Below the pieces are notes generated by a model, which saw only the letters and a list, made by a program, of their open reading frames with translations, did no database searches and had not been told where the DNA came from. The position numbers and the translations under genes are program-made. Below are positions 1 through 10,443 of a stretch of DNA of 16,558 nucleotides, piece by piece; position 1 is the stretch's first letter, and every line of letters begins with the position of its first letter. This stretch comes from Theodoxus fluviatilis (taxonomy: Eukaryota > Mollusca > Gastropoda > Cycloneritida > Neritidae), in contig JAWQFJ010009672.1 of the NCBI GenBank assembly GCA_034096865.1, forward strand, positions 12,501 to 29,058, in the 5' to 3' direction.

Positions 1-10
1 CTGTCCACAG

Positions 11-124
11 ACGTGGACGAGTGTCTGAGCGCCCCCTGCCTGAACGGAGCCACCTGTACAGACCACGCCGTGGGCTTCTCCTGCACCTGTGCCCCTGGCT
101 TCAGGGGAGATAACTGCGAAATCG
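11..124 (+). CDS. EGF exon 1 (cbEGF, 38 aa)
   Basis: The exon starts after CTGTCCACAG and ends before GTAGGA, phase 1 at both ends. The first base of the opening Asp codon comes from an exon outside the window, giving D-V-D-E-C. All six EGF cysteines are present. It has the O-glucose motif C-L-S-A-P-C, an O-fucose site C-L-N-G-A-T-C, and the calcium-binding and hydroxylation core C-T-D-x4-F-S-C. Arg replaces Ser/Thr in the last loop (G-F-R-G), so the O-GlcNAc motif is missing. It is a single-copy type, unlike exons 3-12. Confidence 0.93.
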
Positions 125-642
125 GTAGGAGGACATGAGAGAAACATTCTTTGGTATTTACACCTACACGTGAAGTTCTACAATTTAATATGTCATCTCC
201 TCACGATTAATTCAAATCACAAAGCTCTGGCAGGAATGAAATGCTTGAAGGAAGGCTTTCTCAAATCTTGCTGAGTTTTTCACTGATCGTGTTACAGTTT
301 GAATGCACAACTTGTATTAGTGAAGGGAGGAGTGAACAATCAGCGTGAAAAAATTAAAGTGCGATAATTTTCTTTATTACCATTATTTTGCCACTGTATA
401 GAACGCATAAACGTCCATTAGTGAACAGAGGTGTGAACAGTTAATGGGAAAATAATTAGAATGCAATAATTGTCTTCATCTCGATAGGAAAATCAACCAC
501 TCTTTTCGCCTTTGTGTGAAGCCTTGCCCACTTTCACTACAAATAAATATTTCAGCATGCCTCCTGTCAAGAAAAGTCAATTTGCTTTAGATAATGGTTG
601 TTTAGGGCCGACAGGTGTGCTGTAGACAAAGACGTATTCCAG
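125..642 (+). other. Intron 1
   Basis: 518 bp, AT-rich and unique in appearance. It runs from GTAGGA to ATTCCAG. No repeat, hidden EGF exon or RNA gene is visible. Confidence 0.9.
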
Positions 643-756
643 ACACCGACGAGTGCGTGAGCCTTCCCTGTCAGCATGGCGGCACGTGTTCGGACGCTAG
701 GAACGGATACCACTGCGCATGCGTCAGGGGTTACACCGGAAGTAGCTGTGAAATCG
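643..756 (+). CDS. EGF exon 2 (cbEGF, 38 aa)
   Basis: The exon follows acceptor GTATTCCAG and precedes donor GTAGGT, phase 1-1. It begins D-T-D-E-C and has six cysteines. Both linker-loop motifs are intact: C-V-S-L-P-C for O-glucose and C-Q-H-G-G-T-C for O-fucose. [10 protein letters not shown] fits the EOGT O-GlcNAc consensus. It is the only cbEGF in the window, apart from exon 14, with all three Notch-type sites. A downstream GT four bases on (GTACCG) could also serve as donor but would break the phase pattern. Confidence 0.92.
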
Positions 757-2381
757 GTAGGTACCGGTTGCATCAAATGGCGCTTATGAGTGTTTTCCTG
801 CAAAGACATTCCTGGAACACCCTCACTCTTACAGTCAAAGTGTCGAGCACAAGATGTTCAGACTGTCTTGATTGACGCGAAAAGCTCATGGTAGAGTCAG
901 GCGGCGAAGCAGGGCAGTCTCAGTGCGGACACGTACGGGAGTGGCTGACTGGCGCGATGCACGGGGCCCGCACTGCGGGGACAAGAGAAACCATTGGAAG
1001 ACGCGGCCACGAGATCCTGGACTGCAACATGAAGTCCTCAGTTCAAAACACGATGCCTCTTTGTAGACTGCGGCCTTGATAAAACAACCAATACAAGGTA
1101 AAGTTCTTGGTCTTATGAAAACAAAGACTCGTTAGAGACCTACCCCGGATTCCGTTGTTGAGCATTTCCTCACACAGCAGATCGAGTAGTTTTGAGTGAT
1201 TGTTTTAATGACTTAAAAAGCACATTATCACTGAAAGTATAGGTTTTTAGAGTCCCTCTATGGATACTTGAATCTTCTAAATGATTTCACATTCTATTTT
1301 GTCCATCTTGATTAATAAAGGATAAAATCGAACTTAATAAAAACCATTAGGGTCGGTTTTCATTTATAGAAGATGAGAAATAACATCACCAGTTATAAAT
1401 GAAGGTCGCGGGAAATCCCAAATTGGCGTTCTCGCCGCTTCTTCGAATTCGCTACCGGCACGGGTATAAATGCCGACATTAACTGTTAAATCAAACCTTG
1501 ACATGCAATCTAAGCTGCCACAGTAATGAAAGCAATGAAATGTTTTCTCGAAATTTGAAAGTAATCGGCACGTCTGTCACTTCCATAGCTGTAACCTCCA
1601 TTGCTCGAAGCATGTTTACTTTGCAAGTCCATGTAGTGACTTCCCTTTCACTGAATGTTTAATATGCGCCAGTCCAATTCGACTACAGGCACTGTATTTT
1701 CATCGTTGCTAGGCATTAGAAGCTGTCGCAATCTTGTCTGAAGCAGTTAGAGCGCTTTTTGAGATGTTACAGCTGCTGCGCGACCTTGACAGGAAAGTGA
1801 TCTCTTCTTCAGGATGATAGGCCACTATAGGAATGCGGGGAACATCAAAGCTAACGCTTTTAAAAGTCGTTTATTCGATCAAGAGGGATGCATTTGAATG
1901 TCAAAGCATTTTGAGAATTAATGTATTCAAAGAAAGCCTGCAAAAATCTCAACTTTAATGATAAAATGCTGTTAAAAATCATTGTTAAATAATTAAACTA
2001 CTCGACCTGGTATGGGGGAATGAGTACTTGAATGTGCTACGTTAGCAAAGGTCAATCCTCAACAGCGGAATGCACGAAATGTACTACGAGATTAACGAAA
2101 GGAGCCCATTTTCCACTAAAAGGTCTTCCACACATGCACGAGATGAAACATGCACATGATGAGAGGCCAGCAAATGTGCCGTGAACGGGAATTGGACGGG
2201 CGAAGAGAGTGAAATGTGTTCATTGCCTATACATTTAAAACAGGATAAATGTGAAAAATATTACAAGCGTGAACGCAGCTCCTAGATTTAAAAAGGTTTT
2301 CATCAATAACGCAGTAGGCACAGCTTTTGAAGAACAGGCACTATCTTGCAGGTAGACAACTGCCATATAAGAAAACAAGAA

Positions 2382-2385
<4 letters not shown>
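757..2385 (+). other. Intron 2, first part
   Basis: This is mostly AT-rich unique sequence. A GC-rich patch at about 880-1078 is open in two plus frames for about 64 codons but shows no domain, cysteine pattern or splice phase that would make it an exon of this gene. Positions 1080-2385 show nothing recognisable: no EGF core, tRNA or long open frame. Confidence 0.7.
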
Positions 2386-2466
<81 letters not shown>

Positions 2467-2540
2467 GAGACAGAGAGAGGAGAGAGAGAGGAGACAACCA
2501 CCACAACCATCATCATCGTCGTCGTCGACGTCGTCGTCGT
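2386..2540 (+). repeat. (AG)n microsatellite with a short ATC/GTC tract
   Basis: An almost pure AG run covers 2386-2453, with imperfect GAGGAGAC-type continuation to about 2494. A trinucleotide tract (CAT then GTC) follows at 2508-2540, centred on a GTCGAC palindrome. The open frames across it (Arg-Glu or Ser-Leu repeats) are products of the repeat. Confidence 0.97.
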
Positions 2541-2603
2541 AAAAAAAAAGCATCAAAATCATCATCAAATCAACTTCGTGAGAATCTACGACATCTTATT
2601 AAG

Positions 2604-2826
2604 ATCGGAATTTGGCGTAGTGGCTCCACCTGTCGGCAGTTGTGCGAGGCGATGAGGTGCCGGGGTTCGGTCCTTGCTCGGGATGACTTGACTGACATTC
2701 TCCCTATTATCATGAGGAGCATCAAGATGATATTCCGCACCTCTCCCCAGCGCAGACGCCGAGCCTACGTACCTGGTCAGCAGGACAGGTGACGCGGTCC
2801 CTGCAGTAGCCCGGGTTGCTGGTCAC
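2604..2826 (+). mobile_element. Probable tRNA-derived SINE fragment
   Basis: TGGCGTAGTGG at 2613-2623 matches the RNA polymerase III A-box consensus (TRGCNNAGYGG). GGTTCGGTCC at 2664-2673 is close to the B box (GGTTCGANTCC). The 51-bp start-to-start spacing fits a tRNA-derived head. The sequence then runs about 150 bp without a recognisable body into a GAT microsatellite at 2827, which could be the simple-sequence tail that many SINEs carry. I could not identify target duplications, so both ends are approximate. A chance box pair in intron DNA is the alternative. Confidence 0.45.
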
Positions 2827-2867
<41 letters not shown>

Positions 2868-2969
2868 GGAGGAGGAGGAGGAGGAGGAGGAGGAGGAGGA
2901 GGAGGAGGAGGAGGAGGAGGAGGAGGAGGAGGAGGAGGAGGAGGAGGAGGAGGAGGAGGAGGAGGAGGA
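2827..2969 (+). repeat. Compound (GAT)n-(GGA)n microsatellite
   Basis: About 13 GAT units (2827-2866) pass directly into about 34 GGA units (2866-2969). All frames are open, and the poly-His and poly-Pro reading on the minus strand is an artefact. The GGA run is purine-only and G-rich. Confidence 0.97.
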
Positions 2970-3132
2970 TGGATGAGGATAGATGAGGATGAGGATGGAT
3001 GATGAAAGAGGAGGATGAAGGAGGAGGATGAAGGAGGATTGTTGATGGATGATGGAGGATGGAGAATGGAGGATGGAGAATGGAGAATGGAGGATGGAGA
3101 ATGGATGATGGAGGATGGAGAATGGAGGATGG

Positions 3133-3134
<2 letters not shown>
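2970..3134 (+). repeat. Degenerate GGATGGAGAAT-type minisatellite
   Basis: Variants of GGATGGAGAAT, GGATGATGG and GGAGGATGAAG follow each other, evidently derived from the neighbouring GGA and GAT units by point changes and slippage. The clearest alternation of GGATGGAG and AATGGA lies at about 3053-3132. Confidence 0.85.
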
Positions 3135-3171
<37 letters not shown>

Positions 3172-3352
3172 CTGATTGATTGATTGATGATTCATTGCTT
3201 GATTGATGATTAATTGATTGATTGATGATTAATTGATTGATTGATGATTGATGATTGATTGATTGATGATTATTGACTGATTGGTTGATGATTAATGATT
3301 GATTGATTGATGATTGATGAATGATGATGGATGATGGATGGATGATTGATGA
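3135..3352 (+). repeat. (GATT)n tetranucleotide repeat
   Basis: An uninterrupted GATT block at 3135-3170 is followed by interrupted GATT/GATGATT units to about 3352. The interruption pattern (TGATGATTAATTGATTGAT) itself recurs, which suggests secondary duplication of short blocks. Confidence 0.95.
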
Positions 3353-3871
3353 TTGCAGCAGCGACATCATACCTCCGTCTGTTTCACAAGACAGTGTGGT
3401 AGCTTTCTTCACTGACTATCTGGCGTGGCTTAGGAGCTCAGTTCTGGATGGCAACTCCGTCTGCAATGGCGGCGTCAGAGCGGAAGGAGTCCCAGTTGCG
3501 TTCAGCTCCCCCTCTTCCTCGTGGCACTCGAATTTGTGTGCTACTCTTGTGTAGTCTTTGCAGCTCTCCGTGTTTTACAGCAAAGGTTCTGGCCTCTGTG
3601 CTTTCATCTGTGTGCTCCCGAGTAAAGGCGTCGACGCAGGCCCGCTGCATGTCCTTCGTGCACACATCAACATGTCCCTACCGTCTTGCATCTCCAGACA
3701 CGACACCGTCAGGACTTGAGTCCTGTGCGAAGAGCGCCTGTAATTTGCGCGTGCCCAATGTCGATGCTTAACTTGATATAGCAGTTGTGTAAAATATGCA
3801 AAAAAAGTAGAGTTTATAAGAAGATATGACGCAAACAGGCAATGCGCTTTACTGTGTTTTATCTGCTTCAG
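3353..3871 (+). other. Intron 2, last part, with an unassigned GC-richer patch
   Basis: Positions about 3440-3770 are richer in G and C than the surrounding intron and stay open for 75-107 codons on both strands. I recognise no domain on either. The stretch ends in AT-rich sequence and the acceptor ATCTGCTTCAG. It may be the relic of an old mobile element or simply compositional. Confidence 0.6.
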
Positions 3872-3985
3872 ACGTGAACGAGTGTGCCAGTGCGCCCTGC
3901 CAGCACGGAGGCTCCTGTACCGACCTGGTCAACACCTACAGCTGTGCCTGTCTGCCTGGGTACGCGGGCCACGACTGCCAAACAG
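3872..3985 (+). CDS. EGF exon 3 (cbEGF, type B)
   Basis: The exon follows CTGCTTCAG and precedes GTCTGT, phase 1-1. It encodes [10 protein letters not shown] and has six cysteines. It carries O-glucose (C-A-S-A-P-C) and O-fucose (C-Q-H-G-G-S-C) motifs, but Ala in G-Y-A-G removes the O-GlcNAc site. Its nucleotide sequence is identical to exon 7 and differs at three positions from exon 11. The donor has C at +3 and is weaker than the GTAAG donors of the type A exons. Confidence 0.95.
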
Positions 3986-4137
3986 GTCTGTCTCTCTCAG
4001 CTTTATAGTGTGATCTCCACGAAATGTTACAACGTGACTCCAGTGTCGGACTGAGTGAGACATTTGCTGTTGTTGGACATTGTTACCCTCTCAACATTCT
4101 AAATTAAGATACATGTATCTTGTCTCTCCTTTTTTAA

Positions 4138-4266
<129 letters not shown>

Positions 4267-4522
4267 TAGCGTTTTGCCTGGGCTCATGACCCAAACTCTT
4301 ATTCTGGAAGTTCTTACTGTTTTTCTAAGTCAGATCACCAACAGAACGCAGGGTCAAACAATACAGCTGTCCTCTCGTGGTGATATTGTTAGTTTCTTCA
4401 TTACCACTGCGACAAAGTAAAACAAAGAACAAAATAGAAGTGTTTGGAAACTTAGTCACAAATCTTTCGTTTTTGTTTAAAAGAAGACGTAACTCATGAA
4501 TTTATCTAAACCTGTTTTTCAG

Positions 4523-4636
4523 ACATAAACGAGTGCCTCAGTCAACCTTGCCAACACGGAGGAAACTGCACTGACCTCGTGAACAAGTACACATGCACTT
4601 GCGTCCCTGGTTACACTGGCTACAACTGTCAGACAG
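4523..4636 (+). CDS. EGF exon 5 (cbEGF, type A)
   Basis: Acceptor TGTTTTTCAG, strong donor GTAAGA, phase 1-1. It starts [10 protein letters not shown]. The O-glucose and O-GlcNAc ([10 protein letters not shown]) motifs are present; Asn replaces the O-fucose Ser/Thr and creates an N-C-T sequon. It differs from exon 9 by two bases, one of which changes Gln to His. Confidence 0.95.
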
Positions 4637-4783
4637 GTAAGAGTGACTGGACTGTTAATACTGTGAGGAAAGCGGAGGGACATGGATATTCCTTTTCGAA
4701 CAAATTTATTTGCATAAGAATTTTTAATGAGCTCTCGAAAAATTCATATCTGCCCGAAGCCTTTCCATATTAAAAAAATCACA

Positions 4784-4856
<73 letters not shown>

Positions 4857-5067
4857 AGACGCGCTCGCGCAATGTCCTTTGTAAACTGATTTTTTTTCAT
4901 GTTTCAATTGAAGGCAGACCTTTTATTCAAACAAATTACCTTACAGAGCAAAATGAAGATATTTTTTTGACATAGCTTGAGAGACGTAAGAGGTTATGTG
5001 TCAGTTGATACTACAGTATATAACTCAAGTGAGAGTTTCGTTGTATCTCTTCTTGATCGTATTCCAG
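4637..5067 (+). other. Intron 5
   Basis: 431 bp. The first 150 bp or so closely match the start of intron 10 rather than intron 9, its positional counterpart. A CA microsatellite follows at 4785-4854, then AT-rich unique sequence. Confidence 0.9.
4785..4854 (+). repeat. (AC)n microsatellite
   Basis: About 35 pure AC units in intron 5. Intron 10 has a shorter, GC-interrupted AC tract at the corresponding place, so the tract predates the copying event. Confidence 0.98.
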
Positions 5068-5181
5068 ACATAAACGAGTGCCTGAGTCGTCCTTGCCTAC
5101 ACGGAGGAAACTGCATTGACCTCGTGAACAAGTACACCTGCACTTGCGTCCCTGGTTACACTGGATACAACTGTCAGACAG
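5068..5181 (+). CDS. EGF exon 6 (cbEGF, type A')
   Basis: Acceptor TCGTATTCCAG, donor GTAAGA, phase 1-1. It reads [16 protein letters not shown]. It is close to exon 5 but has Arg before Pro, Leu for Gln after Cys2, and Ile for Thr after Cys3 (N-C-I), which abolishes the sequon found in exons 5, 9 and 10. O-glucose and O-GlcNAc motifs are present. Its partner in the next unit is exon 10, four bases different. Confidence 0.95.
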
Positions 5182-5672
5182 GTAAGAGTGATTGTACTGT
5201 TGACAGTGTGTGAAACGCAGGGATACACACATATCAGTATGTTGTTTTGAATGAATTTATAAATCGATTTATATGCACATAAGGATTCAAACAACCTAGC
5301 ACTCAAAATGTATATCTTTGCCAAATACCTTCTGCACTTAAAAAAAGCAATTTGTTCCTTTTCTGATGTTTATAATATTATTTTGTTCATCACAAGATTG
5401 TTTCAACAGTATGCTAATCATTTTGCTAAATGAACTCAATCAAAGAAAGAAGTCAGCAGACATTTAAATTTTCTCACAAAATCCAAAAATAGGTAAAGAC
5501 TTCTCTAAATGAGGAAATACTTTCCACCAAAAAAGGAAAACATGTTTTTCGTCTAAAGAGAAACAATCGAAGCCACCATATCCAACAAAGAGAAACAGAG
5601 ACAGGAATGGGGGAAACAAACGTTCCATAGACTGCACCTCCAAATATGCCTGTCCTGATGTGTCTGCTTCAG
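5182..5672 (+). other. Intron 6
   Basis: 491 bp, AT-rich. Its start is a diverged relative of the start of intron 5. Its last part is homologous to the end of intron 10, including an identical 38-bp stretch at 5625-5662 that recurs at 8794-8831. No other feature is visible. Confidence 0.85.
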
Positions 5673-5786
5673 ACGTGAACGAGTGTGCCAGTGCGCCCTG
5701 CCAGCACGGAGGCTCCTGTACCGACCTGGTCAACACCTACAGCTGTGCCTGTCTGCCTGGGTACGCGGGCCACGACTGCCAAACAG
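5673..5786 (+). CDS. EGF exon 7 (cbEGF, type B)
   Basis: It is base-for-base identical to exon 3, with the same acceptor and the same GTCTGT donor. It opens the second B-C-A-A' unit. The identity includes synonymous sites and continues into the following intron, which indicates a very recent duplication or conversion. Assembly duplication is unlikely, because the flanks and insertions differ. Confidence 0.95.
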
Positions 5787-5945
5787 GTCTGTCTCTCTGC
5801 TTTATAGTGTGATCTCCACGAAATGTTACAACGTGACTCCAGTGTCGGACTGAGTGAGACATTTGCTGTTGTCGAGATTGTTGGACATTGTTACCCTCTC
5901 AACGTTCTAAATTAAGATACATGTATCTTGTCTCTCCCCCTTTAA

Positions 5946-6074
<129 letters not shown>

Positions 6075-6256
6075 TAGCGTTTTGCTTGGGCTCATGACTC
6101 AAAGCTGATTGTCTGGAAGTTCTGACTGTTTTCCTAAGTCTGATTGTAAAACGTAGAGACAAACAATGCACCTGTGCTTACAGTATTATATCGTTTCGTT
6201 TTTCTATGACCACTGTGACAAAGTAAAACAAACAACAAAATAGGAGTATTTGGAAA

Positions 6257-6529
6257 CTTAGTTACAAAGTATAATGGCTACAGATCTAAACTTCTCTCAC
6301 AAACAAAAAAGGAAGCCACTCACTTGTAGCTTTCCATCCTCATCCGAAGATCTTCCTCAGCAAACTGAAGGCTGGAGAGAACTGGGTTCAGTCTCACACT
6401 CCCGTGAGTAAACTCACGCAGTGTGACTGAACGAGCGAAGAGTAGATCGCTGGTAGTTGGTGTCGGCCCCGGTCACGGTTCAGGGTGGGGCTGTGCGCTG
6501 CGATGTAAATAGCCTCCTTAGTTACAAAG
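6257..6529. repeat. 13-bp target-site duplication pair
   Basis: CTTAGTTACAAAG occurs at 6257-6269 and 6517-6529, exactly flanking the 247-bp insert. The unoccupied paralogous site at 4451-4463 reads CTTAGTCACAAAT once only. Confidence 0.93.
6270..6516 (-). mobile_element. 5'-truncated retroelement tail, probably Penelope-like (GIY-YIG type)
   Basis: A 247-bp insert lies between perfect 13-bp direct repeats and is absent from the paralogous intron 4. On the minus strand its first codon starts exactly at the junction (6516), and it stays open for about 40 codons to a stop at 6394-6396. The peptide E-A-I-Y-I...P-T-L-N-R-D-R-G-R...L-P-A-I-Y resembles, from memory, the C-terminal end of GIY-YIG endonuclease domains in Penelope-like retroelements, where the Glu is a conserved residue. 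About 124 bp of apparent 3' UTR follow. The target duplication and 5' truncation point to retroposition. A different retroelement class with a similar C-terminus is possible. Confidence 0.7.
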
Positions 6530-6797
6530 CTATCGTTGTTTGCATTTAAAAGAAGTCGCATCTCTTTTTTTAAAATATAAATAATACTCTTTATTTTAAT
6601 TGTCATACATCAAAATTACTACACAAAACATCATTATCAACATCATTTTTCTGACAATGTCTATACGTAATCATAGTTACAACATCTTCCTCAATCTTTT
6701 TATCATCACATCATAGCCGTATCGTAGTATGATATTGTCATTGATATCATTATTATTACCATCCCAACTCCAATATAATCATTTATCATATCATGTT

Positions 6798-7338
<541 letters not shown>

Positions 7339-7403
7339 AAAACATTTAATCATCATAACACATCATAGTAATAACAGTATCATTACCACCTTGAAGTCTA
7401 CTG

Positions 7404-7404
<1 letters not shown>

Positions 7405-7451
<47 letters not shown>
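7405..7451 (+). repeat. (CT)n microsatellite
   Basis: About 23 CT units abut the 3' copy of the 17-bp target duplication and lie 45 bp before the exon 9 acceptor, where a pyrimidine run could influence splicing. Confidence 0.97.
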
Positions 7452-7454
<3 letters not shown>

Positions 7455-7496
7455 AAGAGGTCGCATCTCAACAATGTCTTCAAAACTGTCTTCCAG

Positions 7497-7610
7497 ACAT
7501 AAACGAGTGCCTCAGCCATCCTTGCCAACACGGAGGAAACTGCACTGACCTCGTGAACAAGTACACATGCACTTGCGTCCCTGGTTACACTGGCTACAAC
7601 TGTCAGACAG
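7497..7610 (+). CDS. EGF exon 9 (cbEGF, type A)
   Basis: Acceptor TGTCTTCCAG, donor GTAAGA, phase 1-1. It starts D-I-N-E-C-L-S-H-P-C. It matches exon 5 except for two adjacent-codon changes (AGT-CAA to AGC-CAT). O-glucose, O-GlcNAc and N-C-T sequon motifs are kept. Unlike the exon, the following intron matches intron 5 for only about 10 bp. Confidence 0.95.
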
Positions 7611-8227
7611 GTAAGAGTGACTTATTGTCCCAGTCATAATTTGGAGTGGGTGGATCTACTGTTTCCAAAAGAATTTTTTTTACCGTGGAAAAATAAATCA
7701 GACAAACTTCTGTTCAAAGAAATAGTGTGCTTCAGTGTCCATCATTCACTATCAAAATATGATTATTTGAAACAAATATTGCCATCATCTAGTCTGACAC
7801 GCTCTCTAAATGTCCATTTGATTAAGTAACGAAAATGTATGCAGCGTGCTCTGAATGTCAAATAACTACAAAATATTTGCACATTTGGCAATTCTGAGGT
7901 GTTTGAGACAATGCTCAGATGAAGTAAAATGTGATCTTAGAGTTAGAAATGCAAGGGAAGATTTCATCCGTGGCAGACGCAAAAGCACTGCATCTGTATT
8001 CAAAAGAGCACTGGGAGGAGTTAGGAGGAATTCGAGTAATAGCAATGGGAAAGGGCTACTCTTTGTCATAATCGTATTCGAATGCTAAAGGAAGATCAGA
8101 TCTTTCAGTCATATGAGCTTCTTTTGAAAGCAGCAAGATGAAATATGTTTCGATAACTGGAGAGTCAAAGAAGATCTGGAACTCAAAGAAGAAAGTGATG
8201 TTGATTTTCTTCTTGACCATCCTCCAG
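7611..8227 (+). other. Intron 9
   Basis: 617 bp of AT-rich, apparently unique sequence. A 77-codon open stretch at 7855-8088 has no recognisable domain and wrong context for an exon. Nothing else is seen. Confidence 0.85.
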
Positions 8228-8341
8228 ACATAAACGAGTGCCTGAGTCGTCCTTGCCTACACGGAGGAAACTGCACTGACCTCGTGAACAAGTACATCTG
8301 CACTTGCGTCCCTGGTTACACTGGCTACAACTGTCAGACAA
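8228..8341 (+). CDS. EGF exon 10 (cbEGF, type A')
   Basis: The acceptor CCATCCTCCAG and the 5' half resemble exon 6 (Arg before Pro, Leu after Cys2). Ile replaces Thr before Cys5 (K-Y-I-C-T-C). The last exon base is A instead of G, with donor GTGAGA, so the codon spliced to exon 11 becomes Asn rather than Asp. The calcium site of the next domain accepts either residue. The downstream intron resembles intron 5, which makes this exon look chimeric between A' and A copies. Confidence 0.93.
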
Positions 8342-8841
8342 GTGAGAGTGACTGGACTGTTAATACTGCGGGTAAAAGCGGAGGGACATGGGTATTCCTT
8401 TTCGAACAAATTTATTTGCTTGAGAAATTTTAATGAGCTCTCGAAAAGTTCATATCTGCCAGAAGCCTTTCCATTAAAAAAGTACACACACACACACACG
8501 CACGCGCGCGCGCGCACACACACAACTCTTCTTGCCCCTCTACCGTTTCGAGTTTTAGTTATATCATCACAAAATAGTTCCAGAAGCGCATTGATTTTAG
8601 TCTGCAAAGGGCAATTATCTAGGAAATAAGCTGTCTAGTATATAATTTTGCTCGCTACTGGAAAGTGTGGGAAGATTGTTTTAAAAGGCGAGCATACATT
8701 TTAGAAAAGTTAGAAGAAATTTTACCGTCAAGAGAAACGTACGTGAAGACTCCATTCCCAACAGATATAAACATAATATTAAAGTTATCTGTACCATAGA
8801 CTGCACCTCCAAATATGCCTGTCCTGATGTGAATGCTTCAG
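8342..8841 (+). other. Intron 10
   Basis: 500 bp. The start is closely related to intron 5 (to about 8480), followed by an AC/GC microsatellite. The end is related to intron 6, including the shared 38 bp at 8794-8831. Confidence 0.88.
8484..8524 (+). repeat. (AC)n with a GC core
   Basis: AC units flank a short run of CG dinucleotides (about 8499-8514), an alternating purine-pyrimidine stretch of the kind able to adopt Z-DNA. Confidence 0.95.
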
Positions 8842-8955
8842 ACGTGGACGAGTGTGCCAGTGCGCCCTGCCAGCACGGAGGCTTCTGTACCGACCTGGTC
8901 AACACCTACAGCTGTGCCTGTCTGCCTGGGTACGCGGGCCACCACTGCCAAACAG
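8842..8955 (+). CDS. EGF exon 11 (cbEGF, type B)
   Basis: Acceptor AATGCTTCAG, donor GTTTGT, phase 1-1. It has three differences from exons 3 and 7, and all three change the protein: N to D in V-D-E-C, S to F before Cys3, and D to H before Cys6. The S to F change (C-Q-H-G-G-F-C) removes the O-fucose acceptor that defines type B. The calcium core and O-glucose motif remain. Confidence 0.95.
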
Positions 8956-8993
8956 GTTTGTCTCATTTCTTCCTCAGAACTTCTTTTTGATGA

Positions 8994-9869
<876 letters not shown>

Positions 9870-9983
9870 ACATCAACGAGTGTCTGAGTGCGCCGTGCCA
9901 ACATCAGGGTCAATGCCATGACGGGGTCAACTCCTACACCTGCACCTGTTCTGCAGGATACACGGGCAAGAACTGTGAAGTTG
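9870..9983 (+). CDS. EGF exon 13 (cbEGF)
   Basis: Acceptor TGCTCGCAG, donor GTAAGT, phase 1-1. It starts [16 protein letters not shown] and has core [11 protein letters not shown]-glucose and O-GlcNAc motifs are present; O-fucose is not. It is about 15 bases different from exon 15, with which it forms an older pair. Confidence 0.95.
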
Positions 9984-10329
9984 GTAAGTCGTATGAATCT
10001 GCTGAATGCATGAGAAATGCTTTAAGGACGCGAACATCAAAAGAGACCCCAGAAAGTTGATGCAAAATATCGCAATACATTGCTATTAATACGGATTTTA
10101 CGTTTGGACATTAGCTTTTGTAGATTTTAGGGACTAAAAAGTTATCAGACCAATTTATTTAGCAAATATTTGGAAAATCCTTTAGTGCTTAGTTATGTTA
10201 CACTTTAATGACGATTATGAACTTCGGATTCCCGGCGCAAGCTAGGAAAACCATCGTATCAACAAAACTTTGCGAAAAAAATTACCATCGCATTGATAGT
10301 TTGCATTTTCTCCCTGCTGATCTCCCCAG
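9984..10329 (+). other. Intron 13
   Basis: 346 bp, AT-rich, from GTAAGT to CTGATCTCCCCAG. Nothing recognisable. Confidence 0.9.
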
Positions 10330-10443
10330 ACATAGACGAGTGTGCCAGCGCTCCCTGCCAGCACGGAGCCACGTGCACGGACCGTCTGGCCAGCTTCCTC
10401 TGTACCTGTGCTGCTGGCTTCACCGGACCCCTCTGTCAAACCA
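10330..10443 (+). CDS. EGF exon 14 (cbEGF)
   Basis: Acceptor ATCTCCCCAG, donor GTAAGG, phase 1-1. It starts [17 protein letters not shown]-glucose, O-fucose and O-GlcNAc ([10 protein letters not shown]) motifs are all present. As in exon 10 the last exon base is A, so the next domain begins N-I-N-E-C. The opening resembles type B, while the following intron carries a motif shared with type C introns. Confidence 0.95.

Noticed and set aside
89..274. Start codon at 89 inside exon 1
   Set aside because: It is out of frame with the EGF domain and runs into intron 1.
900..1000. A-box-like TGGCTGACTGG
   Set aside because: It has one mismatch to the box and no B box downstream, so it is not credible as a SINE or tRNA.
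2722..3412. Minus-strand frames rich in Leu, Pro, His, Ser and Ile
   Set aside because: They are translations of GGA, GAT and GATT microsatellites and have no independent support.
7855..8088. 77-codon plus-strand frame in intron 9
   Set aside because: There is no domain or splice phase match, and an overlapping minus frame is open over the same place.
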